A stretch of DNA of 64,000 bases from positions 1 through 64,000 of the forward strand of contig JAIORK010000002.1 in the NCBI GenBank assembly GCA_021108215.1, given 5' to 3'. Positions 45,339-53,238 of this stretch are shown in pieces. The stretch is from a bacterium. Lineage in GTDB: Bacteria > Oederibacteriota > JAAXVQ01 > JAUVAV01. A program made the position numbers and the translations under genes. The notes below the pieces were generated by a model. It saw only the letters and a list, made by a program, of their open reading frames with translations, did not search any database and was not told the origin of the DNA. Numbering within the stretch: the first letter of the stretch is position 1; the number at the start of each line of letters is the position of its first letter.

Positions 45339-45509
45339 TATGCTCGCCGTGAATTCCCCGGTTTTGACTACGTGACATGAGCGGGAAAGCATTATTGGAA
45401 AGCATGTTAAGCTGGGGGTAGTTTGTTTGAGAAACGAACTGCGGAAGAGTAATCATGATTTTTTACAGATCATATCCAAATCCCTGCTCTTTAGAACGGG
45501 GAAATTGAA
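45335..45509 (+). repeat. three-copy leader element, copy C (with internal insertion)
   Basis: TTAGTATG, GTGAATTCCCCGG, TTTACAGATCATATCCAAAT and CGGGGAAATTGAA follow the order of copy A, with about 60 extra bases in the middle. It starts in the stop codon of the archaemetzincin-like gene and ends 27 bases before the glycosyltransferase start. Confidence 0.75.
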
Positions 45510-45536
45510 TTTGCACGGCTTGCATTTATTTTATTT

Positions 45537-46670
45537 ATGACGTCACCCATTCGGAATCTCCAAATGATCTCGTCACCCGGTGTGGGCGGTCGGGAAATTG
45601 ATGTTCCGGTGCTTGCGCGCAAACTTATTGCCCAGGGGCATCCAACGTGGGTGATGTGCCGGCCGGGGACCTTGGTGGAACGTCTTTCGCTTACATGGCA
45701 ATTGCCGGTCATCTTAACCAACATGAAATGGTATTTTGATCCTGCGGATATTATATCCTTGGTTCGCTTTCTGAAAAAAGAGCGCATACAAATTATTCAT
45801 GCACATTGGTCGAAGGATCTCTCCAATTTAATTTTGGCGTCTAAATTAGCGGGTAACATTCCTGTTATTCTCACCAAACACGTCTATGCAACGGAAGATA
45901 AGCATGATGTCTTTCACCGTTGGGTCTATCGAAATACGCCTTTTGTGATTGCTATTTCCGATTTGGTGGCAAAAAATATTGAAAAAACAGTTCGAGTGCC
46001 GGCGCGACGAATTGAAACCATTTATAATGGGATCGAACTGGAAAAACAATGGAATCCTGAACAAGTGCATCAGGAAGATTTGCGGAGTACGTTTGGTGTA
46101 CCTGCCGGGAAACCTATTTTAGGATACGTAGGCCGCTTAAATCGGGGGAAAGGACCGCATCATATTTTGGAGGCATTTTCAAAAATTGCGTTTCGCCATC
46201 CTGATTGGCATTTTGTACTCGTGGGTAAAGCGGTCGGCGAAAATGAAGAAAAATATGCCGCTGAATTAAAAAGTAAGCTGGAACATCTTGGGCTTGCTGC
46301 GCGTGTCCATTTTACCGGGTATCGTACGGATATGCCGGCAGTGATGCATACGTTTGATATTTTGGCCAATGCATCTGAATTTGAGTCGCTTGGCATGGTG
46401 GTGGTGGAGGCGATGGCCATGGAACGTCCTGTGATCGGCCCGGATACCGGCGGTGTTCCGGAAATTATCGAATCAGGGAAATGTGGTTACCTTTATCCGT
46501 ACAACAATAATACCGTGATGGCGGAAAAACTGGAAAAATTAATGACAACAGATTCCGAGCGGCTTGCCATGGGCAAGGCGGGACGGGAAATTGTTTTAGA
46601 AAAATTCAATCTTGATTTGATGGCAAAATCAGTTGCGGATGTTTTTCGACGTGTTTTGTCCGCCGGCTAG
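45537..46670 (+). CDS. GT4-family glycosyltransferase
   Basis: The 377-residue protein is a retaining GT-B glycosyltransferase: GVGGREIDVPVLARKL at the N-terminus, HAHWSKDL, GYVGRLNRGKG for the donor loop and the E-x7-E motif in ASEFESLGMVVVEAMAMERP, followed by GGVPEII. It probably works in LPS or surface-glycan synthesis. No clear ribosome site precedes ATG 45537, but the leader element copy C lies directly upstream. Confidence 0.92.
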   Translation: MTSPIRNLQMISSPGVGGREIDVPVLARKLIAQGHPTWVMCRPGTLVERLSLTWQLPVILTNMKWYFDPADIISLVRFLKKERIQIIHAHWSKDLSNLILASKLAGNIPVILTKHVYATEDKHDVFHRWVYRNTPFVIAISDLVAKNIEKTVRVPARRIETIYNGIELEKQWNPEQVHQEDLRSTFGVPAGKPILGYVGRLNRGKGPHHILEAFSKIAFRHPDWHFVLVGKAVGENEEKYAAELKSKLEHLGLAARVHFTGYRTDMPAVMHTFDILANASEFESLGMVVVEAMAMERPVIGPDTGGVPEIIESGKCGYLYPYNNNTVMAEKLEKLMTTDSERLAMGKAGREIVLEKFNLDLMAKSVADVFRRVLSAG

Positions 46671-46704
46671 AACGACCCGTGCGGGATGGAAAGGAGCTGT
46701 TGCC

Positions 46705-47553
46705 ATGCCTCGTTTTTCTCGAAAATTCACACAAATTTTATATTTGACTTTCTGTCTGGGTTTGATTGCGGGAAGCGACAGCGCTGCCGGTAAGGGCAGT
46801 GTGAGCTGCAGTAACAGTTTTTTGGCATCACTGGTAGGTGCGTTGCTGGGAGATGAGGTCGATTGTCTATTGATCCTGGGACCGGAAAATAATCCCCGCG
46901 AACCGGTTTCGTTGGACGATGAGCAGGTGGCGGCGTTGGAACGCTCGACGTTGTTTTATTACCATCCTTTTCAGACCTGGATGGCCCGAGCGATGGATCA
47001 TTTTGAAAAACAGCATGCAAAAAAAAATCCGATGCGCGGGAAAATGAATTTGATTGTTCCGGAAGATTTTTTAAGTGCTGCACGCGAGATGCAGAAGAGT
47101 CTTGCGCAGTATTATCCGGAGTATACAACCTATATGCAGGAACAGTATGACCAACTGCTTGAAATGGTCAAAGCGACGGAAAATCTGTTGCTGGCCAAAT
47201 CAAGAAAAAGTAAGCTCATGGGATTGACCTGTATTTCCGGGAAACGCCAGGCGCATTACTTGAAATGGCTGGGTCTGAAAGTTGTTGCGACGTTTGATGA
47301 GACCAAGGCACTAAATGCCTTGCATTTAAAAAAAATGAAGAATACGGCTGTGGCGATGGATGTCTGGTTGGTGGTCGGCGATCATCAAAATAGCGGTGTG
47401 GAAATGATCGGAAAAATTGCTGAAGCCATTGCCGGCGAAACCGTTGTTTTGGACGGGTTTCCTGTGATCGGCATGGATGGGGAACATTACAGCTGGGAAG
47501 ATCTGATTAAAAACAACACCCAGGCATTACTGCAAGCGGTGGAATGGCATTGA
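46705..47553 (+). CDS. TroA/ZnuA-like metal-binding protein, divergent
   Basis: The 282-residue exported protein (signal peptide ending SDSAAG) has the TroA-superfamily pattern: SLVGALLGDEVDCLLILGP, then a DDEQVAALERSTLFYYH stretch, a long helical backbone (~115-160) and VVLDGFPVIG near the C-terminus. The usual dPHxyeP metal site reads NNPREPV, and other ligands are unclear, so zinc or manganese binding is doubtful. AAAGGAG precedes ATG 46705. No permease or ATPase gene is adjacent. Confidence 0.65.
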   Translation: MPRFSRKFTQILYLTFCLGLIAGSDSAAGKGSVSCSNSFLASLVGALLGDEVDCLLILGPENNPREPVSLDDEQVAALERSTLFYYHPFQTWMARAMDHFEKQHAKKNPMRGKMNLIVPEDFLSAAREMQKSLAQYYPEYTTYMQEQYDQLLEMVKATENLLLAKSRKSKLMGLTCISGKRQAHYLKWLGLKVVATFDETKALNALHLKKMKNTAVAMDVWLVVGDHQNSGVEMIGKIAEAIAGETVVLDGFPVIGMDGEHYSWEDLIKNNTQALLQAVEWH

Positions 47554-47556
47554 TTT

Positions 47557-48282
47557 TTACCGGAAACGGAGTATGAAGGGTGGCTGGGTGTCCCCGGCGG
47601 GAAACGTGATGCGCTTACCCGCTGAAGCGGGGATTTCCGTAAGCGTGATTTTACCAGGGATAAATTGTAAAGAGTAATCATCATGGTTTAATCGTACGCC
47701 GGGTGCGCCGGACATACCGACGCAAAAAATATTTACCGGCTTGCCGGCGGGAATCCAGAGGATCGGGGGATAAAAGGCGCCTTGATGCCAAACGACAGAT
47801 GTGCGGTAGGGTGTTGGGGTTCCCGGCCATTGGGTTGCATGGAGGAAACATTTCATGAGGGTTGGGATTTTAGCATGCCCGGGAGCAGGCTGAGTATCCG
47901 GCGTGTGGATTGGCGCTGCATCAATAAAAAAAATGTGTGTGCCGGTGGTCATTTTTCCGAAAGGAATTGTTTTTTTTCTCCCGGGGAGAATCATAATTTT
48001 GCTTGAAGTGTCCGGCCTGCGGACATGGATTGTATACGACGCCACATTGCAAACCGTAATGGTCAAGGTGCTGTTGCCGGGGAAATAAATTTTGCCTGGG
48101 TAAAGGCCGTTGTCGTCAAATAGGAAGCTTGCGGTCCGGTGGGCCGGCCGGTCCGACGGGAGCTTGGTTGTTTGGGAAATAGATCCGTGCTCCCAATAAG
48201 CCTGGAGCGGAAGGGCATGCAGACAAGAAAACAGCACACCGAAGAAAAATAATTTGAATTGAAAAGTACGAAGAGGTTTCAT
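47557..48282 (-). CDS. exported cupredoxin-like protein
   Basis: The 241-residue protein has a signal peptide ending LPLQA and two beta-rich halves. The first (~60-125) has the cupredoxin sequence FPGNSTLTITVCNVASYTIH with IMILPGRKKTIPF and TTGTHIFF; the second (~170-241) is similar but shorter. Blue-copper ligands are not complete. Its stop is 3 bases from the stop of the TroA-like gene on the other strand. EfeO-like cupredoxins and metal-binding proteins often co-occur, but a joint role is only inferred. Confidence 0.55.
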   Translation of the reverse strand: MKPLRTFQFKLFFFGVLFSCLHALPLQAYWEHGSISQTTKLPSDRPAHRTASFLFDDNGLYPGKIYFPGNSTLTITVCNVASYTIHVRRPDTSSKIMILPGRKKTIPFGKMTTGTHIFFIDAAPIHTPDTQPAPGHAKIPTLMKCFLHATQWPGTPTPYRTSVVWHQGAFYPPILWIPAGKPVNIFCVGMSGAPGVRLNHDDYSLQFIPGKITLTEIPASAGKRITFPAGDTQPPFILRFR

Positions 48283-48408
48283 TAAAGAGTATTGTAAACA
48301 AAAGACCGATATTTGTCATTCTGTTTTGAATTGTGGGGTAAAGCGTTTGACAGACTCGAAGGGATTTTGATAGCATCAATCCATGTTAAGGAGCGTGCCG
48401 GGTTTATT

Positions 48409-49347
48409 ATGAAACTGCAAAGAGTCGTAACTGTTTTAGCACTGTTTGTATTGTTTTTGTTTGGAACGCTGCATGGAATACGTTTTTATTCATCGAAGGC
48501 TGTTTTTCCGGTGCGGGGAGAATATATCAATCTGGACGGGAAAAAGCTGTATACAATTGCCAGAGGCAAAGGTAAGACGGTTTTATTTTTACATGGTTTC
48601 CCCTATCATTCAGAATCGTTCTCTGCGATTGCCAGTCGGCCATTTGAAGGATATCGTTTTATCACAATGGATTTTCCCGGGGCAGGTCTCTCCGGTAAAA
48701 AGTTAAGTGAAGCACCCACCCCGGAATCGCTGGCAGTTCTCATCAAGCTTTTTTTGGATCGAATTGGTGTTCAAAAAGTTGATTTGGTAGGACATGATTT
48801 TGGCGGGGGTGTTGCGATTGTAACCGCCGCACTTTTTCCGCAGATGGTGGAGAAGGTTGTTCTGATAGCACCGGATTCATCAGTTGGAACTTCTGCCCGG
48901 GTGATGAGTAAAATTTGGCATTTTCCGATTTTGGGTGAGCTCTGGTCAACCGTGAGGTTGGACCGGCAGTTTATTCGTGATTTGCTTAAACGATCATGGC
49001 ACGCAGGAGATGCGGGTTGGCACCAAATTGTGGAGCGGTACGCGCGTATTTTGGGAACCCAAAACGGAAGACAAGGTTTTCTTGCATTGCACCGGAGTCG
49101 GATGGATTTTGATTATCTTCCATACGAGGAACGGTATGCGACAGAAACGCTTATTCTATGGGGAAGTCATGACCGCGTGCTTCCGGCAACAGCGGGTCAA
49201 CGTCTTTTGCGAAGCCTGGGCCGGTCCGAGATGAAGGTTCTTGAAGGGCAAGGGCATTTACCCCAGGAAGAAAATCCTGATGCGGTTTATGAAATGATTA
49301 AACTGTTTTTTACGCAAAAATCGAAAAAAATTGATGATGCCTACTGA
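48409..49347 (+). CDS. alpha/beta hydrolase with Asp nucleophile
   Basis: The 312-residue protein has an N-terminal membrane anchor (~5-25) and an alpha/beta hydrolase fold. The nucleophile elbow GHDFGGG puts Asp130 where esterases have Ser, and the oxyanion motif is HGFP. Together with the acid in WGSHDRVLP and H283 in GQGHLPQEE this is the epoxide hydrolase / haloalkane dehalogenase pattern. Its stop overlaps an ATG of the folE2 gene region, so they may be cotranscribed. Confidence 0.85.
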   Translation: MKLQRVVTVLALFVLFLFGTLHGIRFYSSKAVFPVRGEYINLDGKKLYTIARGKGKTVLFLHGFPYHSESFSAIASRPFEGYRFITMDFPGAGLSGKKLSEAPTPESLAVLIKLFLDRIGVQKVDLVGHDFGGGVAIVTAALFPQMVEKVVLIAPDSSVGTSARVMSKIWHFPILGELWSTVRLDRQFIRDLLKRSWHAGDAGWHQIVERYARILGTQNGRQGFLALHRSRMDFDYLPYEERYATETLILWGSHDRVLPATAGQRLLRSLGRSEMKVLEGQGHLPQEENPDAVYEMIKLFFTQKSKKIDDAY

Positions 49348-49364
49348 TGGAAAAGAGAAAAATC

Positions 49365-50147
49365 ATGCGTGATGTTCAAAGTGAAAAAGATACCCGCAAT
49401 CTTGAAATTGATAAGGTCGGTATACGTAATATAAAATATCCGATTTCTGTTTTGGATAAAGCGCACAAAGTTCAACATACGGTTGCCGATATCAATGTAT
49501 ATGTTCATTTGCCGGAACAGTTTCGTGGAACCCATATGAGCCGGTTCGTCGAGATACTCAATGATTATCAACGGGAAATTAATATTGAGAAAATTGATGA
49601 AATTCTTAAGAAAATTCGCGAAACCCTGCATTCGGAAGCCGCTTATCTGGAACTGTCTTTCCCCTATTTTATTGAAAAACAGGCACCCGTTTCCAAGGCC
49701 GTCAGTCTGATGGAATACACCTGCACCATGGTAGCCAGTCAACACCGGAACGGAGACAATGAATTGGCTTTAACCGTACGTGTTCCGGTGACAACCCTAT
49801 GTCCCTGCTCCAAGGAGATTAGTAATCGCGGGGCACATAATCAGCGGTCTTTGGTGACGGTTTCCATACGGATGACAACGTTGGTCTGGATTGAAGATTT
49901 GATTACATTGGTCGAGGAATGTGCGGTCTGTGATCTTTTTGCATTGCTCAAGCGGGAAGATGAAAAATATGTCACCGAACGCGCCTACGACAATCCTGCC
50001 TTTGTCGAGGATATTGTCAGAGAAATTGCCGGGCGTCTCCATGCGGATACACGGATTACCTGGTTTACGGTGGAGAGCGAGAATATGGAAAGTATTCACA
50101 ATCACAATGCTTATGCGTTTATTGAAGGCAAGCGTACGTCTGCATAG
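49365..50147 (+). CDS. folE2: GTP cyclohydrolase I, type IB
   Basis: The 260-residue enzyme makes dihydroneopterin triphosphate for folate or queuosine precursors. DVQSEKDTRNLEIDKVGI at the N-terminus, the TTLCPCSKEIS metal/active-site segment, GAHNQRS and SIHNHNAYA are characteristic of FolE2, a metal-flexible form often found where zinc is limiting. ATG 49365 gives the usual MRDVQ start; ATG 49347, overlapping the hydrolase stop, is the alternative. Confidence 0.94.
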   Translation: MRDVQSEKDTRNLEIDKVGIRNIKYPISVLDKAHKVQHTVADINVYVHLPEQFRGTHMSRFVEILNDYQREINIEKIDEILKKIRETLHSEAAYLELSFPYFIEKQAPVSKAVSLMEYTCTMVASQHRNGDNELALTVRVPVTTLCPCSKEISNRGAHNQRSLVTVSIRMTTLVWIEDLITLVEECAVCDLFALLKREDEKYVTERAYDNPAFVEDIVREIAGRLHADTRITWFTVESENMESIHNHNAYAFIEGKRTSA

Positions 50148-50166
50148 GGAGGGTATGAGTTTACCA

Positions 50167-50195
50167 TTGCAGCATGTAAATGCTTGCGCTATAAT
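50167..50195 (+). promoter_or_regulatory. sigma-70 promoter
   Basis: TTGCAG and TATAAT are separated by 17 bases, 38 bases before the start at 50233. Confidence 0.7.
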
Positions 50196-50232
50196 TTTAA
50201 GTAACAAATTGCAGTATTGAGGAGGGGAATTC

Positions 50233-50853
50233 ATGAGTTGGAGCGGTGGCGATAAAACCAAGGAAATGAAATTTCTGGTGGATTTACAAAGTCACACCTA
50301 TATCAGTGAAAAAAGTCATCAGGAAATTATTGACCATGCAGGATTGAATCCGGCAGGCTACGATAATTATCTTAAAGGCTGGGTTAAAAACGATGGCACG
50401 ATTAAAATCTGGGTTGAGACGATTGAAGATTTGGTGTTTCGGTACTGGGATCAAATCAAGTTGGGTTTTAAGCTGTTGGTTAAAGAAAATTTGACACAGA
50501 AGAAAGCCAAGACTTATGCGATTGTAAACCGGGTGGAACGTTTTGCCGGAAAAGTTGAAGATTTTGTTGTCAGCAGAAATAAGAATACCTATTTTGAGGA
50601 TCAATTGGGTTATGCAGTTCAGTTTTTCGGTCAACCCAAGGTTTCCAAGGGTAGTTCGGTTATGTTGCTGGTAAATTATAAGGTGGATAAAAATCGTTAT
50701 GTTTTTGCCGGGACCAAAGGAAAAGTACTTGTCGGTGCAGGTGCACAAGCGAAAAAACTTCGGGTTAAATGGAGCGGCAGCCATAGTGGCTTGATGAAGA
50801 CGCGGAGCGGTATTGAATTATTGACTGATCGCCGGATTCTCTCACCGGTATAG
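50233..50853 (+). CDS. conserved-looking cytoplasmic protein, unknown
   Basis: The 206-residue basic protein has no signal peptide or membrane segment. Its C-terminal half (~110-200) is beta-rich, with SSVMLLVNYKVDKNRYVFAG and GVELLTDRRI-like ending GIELLTDRRILSP. No known domain is recognised. GAGGAGGGG precedes the ATG, so expression may be strong. It is 13 bases upstream of the TT1561-like gene and probably shares the promoter at 50167. Confidence 0.65.
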   Translation: MSWSGGDKTKEMKFLVDLQSHTYISEKSHQEIIDHAGLNPAGYDNYLKGWVKNDGTIKIWVETIEDLVFRYWDQIKLGFKLLVKENLTQKKAKTYAIVNRVERFAGKVEDFVVSRNKNTYFEDQLGYAVQFFGQPKVSKGSSVMLLVNYKVDKNRYVFAGTKGKVLVGAGAQAKKLRVKWSGSHSGLMKTRSGIELLTDRRILSPV

Positions 50854-50866
50854 TTCGGGAGGTTGC

Positions 50867-51631
50867 ATGCAGATTTTACTTCTGTCGGATTTGCGTGGTG
50901 AACTGGAAAATCTGCAAGCACTGGTAAAACAATGTGCGGTTCTTAAGCCGGATGTACTTTGTTTTTGCGGCAATATTGTCCATGGGCGGGCGCGGGTTGA
51001 TGAATGGGCGAGTGCGAAGCATACCGGCCGGGTTCCCAACCGGAATAAGACTGATATTTTGGAAGAAGCGCTGGAAGATCTCAGGATTTATCGAAAATTT
51101 TGTGCCCTGGTTGATTCGTTGGGAATTCCCAGCCTGATTATTCCCGGTAGTTTGGACGCGCCCGAGGAACGTTATTTTATGTTTATGCAGCAGGCCGTTT
51201 TCTTATCGGACAATCTTCTTTTACTCCACGAAAATACGGTTAAATTGGATGAGTATGTCGTGGCCGGGTTTGGCGGGGAATTGACGGAGCATGAAAAAGA
51301 GGACTATTTTGTTCTACAGTATCCTCGTCAGGAAACTTTATTTGGAACTCGGCGGATGCGCTATATTAATCCGTCGCGCATTCTGATTTTTCATTCAGCA
51401 CCGATTATTCATGTTGAAGAAGAAGCCGGGATGCAAAAAGGAAGCCGATTGGTCAATGAGATTGTGACGACAGTAGCGCCTTCGTTTCTTTTTTGCGGTT
51501 CGTCCTTTGCAGTTCCTCAGGTTAATGAATTGGGCAGTACGGTGGTTGTGAATCCCGGTTCATTGGCTGACGGTCATTTTGCGATTGTCCAAACCAAATC
51601 ACGGGAAGCTGTATTTCATACACTGGGATAA
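50867..51631 (+). CDS. TT1561-like calcineurin-superfamily protein
   Basis: The 254-residue protein has the metallophosphoesterase fold order, but the metal motifs differ: SDLRGE for DxH, GNIVHGR for GDxxxxR, PGSLDAPE for GN[HD], HSAP and CGSSFA for GHxH, ending VVNPGSLADG. This pattern resembles Thermus TT1561, a structural relative without the canonical dimetal set, so phosphatase activity is not certain. It follows the unknown gene at 50233 in a likely two-gene unit. Confidence 0.7.
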   Translation: MQILLLSDLRGELENLQALVKQCAVLKPDVLCFCGNIVHGRARVDEWASAKHTGRVPNRNKTDILEEALEDLRIYRKFCALVDSLGIPSLIIPGSLDAPEERYFMFMQQAVFLSDNLLLLHENTVKLDEYVVAGFGGELTEHEKEDYFVLQYPRQETLFGTRRMRYINPSRILIFHSAPIIHVEEEAGMQKGSRLVNEIVTTVAPSFLFCGSSFAVPQVNELGSTVVVNPGSLADGHFAIVQTKSREAVFHTLG

Positions 51632-51738
51632 AAATCTACAGGCTGAAAAGTGTCCTGCGGATCAATAGTTATTCCAGTCGGGGCTTGTGTCCTGATCTGA
51701 TGGAATATTTATTTTCAAAAGAGGGAATGAGACGTTGT

Positions 51739-53058
51739 ATGCAGAATCAAATGGTTGTGCTGATAATTGGAATGGTCCTGCTGTCCGGTTGTGCCGGCGC
51801 GCCACCGGTACACGTGGTGCAGGCCGGCGAGGGTGTTCGGCTGACAAGTGCGTTGTTGGATGCGGCGCAGCTGGAAGTTGACCTGGCATTGGAAAGTTAT
51901 GACGCCGGCGATTGGGCAGGCGCAGAGCTGGCCATTGTTCGTGCGGCCCGCGTGCTCTATAGCGCGCAATCACCTCAAAACGGTGACGGCAAACGCTATG
52001 CATCTTTAACCTCTCAAGTAAGCCTGCTTACAGTGCGACTCAACTGGATATTGCACACAAGTTCGGTGGAAATTGATCCTGAAATGTTTACGATGTCAAT
52101 CCCTTATAACGCCAGGATAGAGCGTCAGATTGATGTGTATTTAAAACATGGTCGCAAGGGATTTTCCCGTTGGTTACGGCGGTCCGGCCGGTATGTTCTG
52201 CGTCTTCGTCAGATGTTTATTGAGGCGGGCTTGCCCGGGGACCTGGTGTATCTGGCATTGGTGGAATCCGGATTCAATCCCCGCAACCGCTCGCATAAAC
52301 AAGCAGTGGGCTTGTTTCAGTTCATACAAAGTACGGCAGAGATGGTGGGTCTGAAAAAAAACTTTTGGGTTGATGAACGGCGTGATCCGGAAAAAGCGGC
52401 GCGGGCGGCCATTCAGCATTTGAAATCACTCTACAGGGAATTTAGTGATTGGGACCTGGCACTGGCCGCTTATAATGCGGGTTCAGGAAGGATCGGTCGT
52501 GCCATTAAAGCCCAGGGTGTACGGGATTATTGGAAACTGGCGCTGCCGCCTGAAACCGAGTCCTATGTTCCGAAATTTTATGCGACCTTGATTATTGCCC
52601 AAGAACCGCATCTTTATGGATTCAATCCGGAGTATGAAGACGAAGAAAGCTGTGATGAGGTTACGGTTCCCGGGAGTGTTGATTTTAAGATTGTGGCTGA
52701 AGCGATCGGGGTTTCGGTAACCGTGATTGCCGACATGAATACAGAATTAACCAAAGGATGCACCCCGCCCGGGCCGGAAGCGTATGGATTGCGGCTGCCC
52801 AAAGGAAGTTTAGAATCATTTTCTACCGGGTTTGCGGCTATTTCGGAAGATAGAAAGTATCTTAGTCCGGAAGAGATGGCACGGCGTAAATTTAAAGGGG
52901 TCTATTTTGTTTATAAAATCAAACCGGGTGATTCCCTCTATCTTATTGCTAAAAAGCATCATACTACCATAGCGAAAATCAAACGCTGGAATCCCAGTGT
53001 ACGGAAAAGCAAATATATTCATTCCGGGAAAAAATTGAGGATTTACAGAACCCGCTAG
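51739..53058 (+). CDS. mltD: membrane-bound lytic transglycosylase D-like lipoprotein
   Basis: The 439-residue lipoprotein (lipobox LLSGC, Cys18) cleaves peptidoglycan glycan strands. An N-terminal helical region (~25-120) precedes the GH23/SLT domain (~130-290) with catalytic E176 in LVESGFNP, QAVGLFQF and LALAAYNAGSGRI. One LysM domain closes the protein (~392-438, YKIKPGDSLYLIAKKHHTT). MltD proteins often have two or more LysM repeats. ATG 51739 is chosen for the lipobox spacing; ATG 51727 is possible. Confidence 0.92.
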   Translation: MQNQMVVLIIGMVLLSGCAGAPPVHVVQAGEGVRLTSALLDAAQLEVDLALESYDAGDWAGAELAIVRAARVLYSAQSPQNGDGKRYASLTSQVSLLTVRLNWILHTSSVEIDPEMFTMSIPYNARIERQIDVYLKHGRKGFSRWLRRSGRYVLRLRQMFIEAGLPGDLVYLALVESGFNPRNRSHKQAVGLFQFIQSTAEMVGLKKNFWVDERRDPEKAARAAIQHLKSLYREFSDWDLALAAYNAGSGRIGRAIKAQGVRDYWKLALPPETESYVPKFYATLIIAQEPHLYGFNPEYEDEESCDEVTVPGSVDFKIVAEAIGVSVTVIADMNTELTKGCTPPGPEAYGLRLPKGSLESFSTGFAAISEDRKYLSPEEMARRKFKGVYFVYKIKPGDSLYLIAKKHHTTIAKIKRWNPSVRKSKYIHSGKKLRIYRTR

Positions 53059-53211
53059 GAGTCTGAGCATTTAGTTTGTTTTTGGTATTGTTCGTCACCC
53101 CGGTGAAAACCGTGGTTCAGAAAAAGCTTTGAAATTCAGATTCCTGGATACCGGCTTCCGCCGGTATGACGGCAAAATACAAATAATTCGACTAAATGCT
53201 CAAGCTCCTAG
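53055..53211. repeat. long inverted repeat 3' of mltD with REP-like interior
   Basis: Arms 53055-53075 (CTAGGAGTCTGAGCATTTAG...) and 53191-53211 are reverse complements at 19 of 21 positions. The left arm includes the mltD stop. The 115-base interior holds a copy of the REP-like element (53091-53170) also found at 38793. Confidence 0.75.
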
Positions 53212-53238
53212 GATATGCCGGGATGAAGGGCGGTTGAA

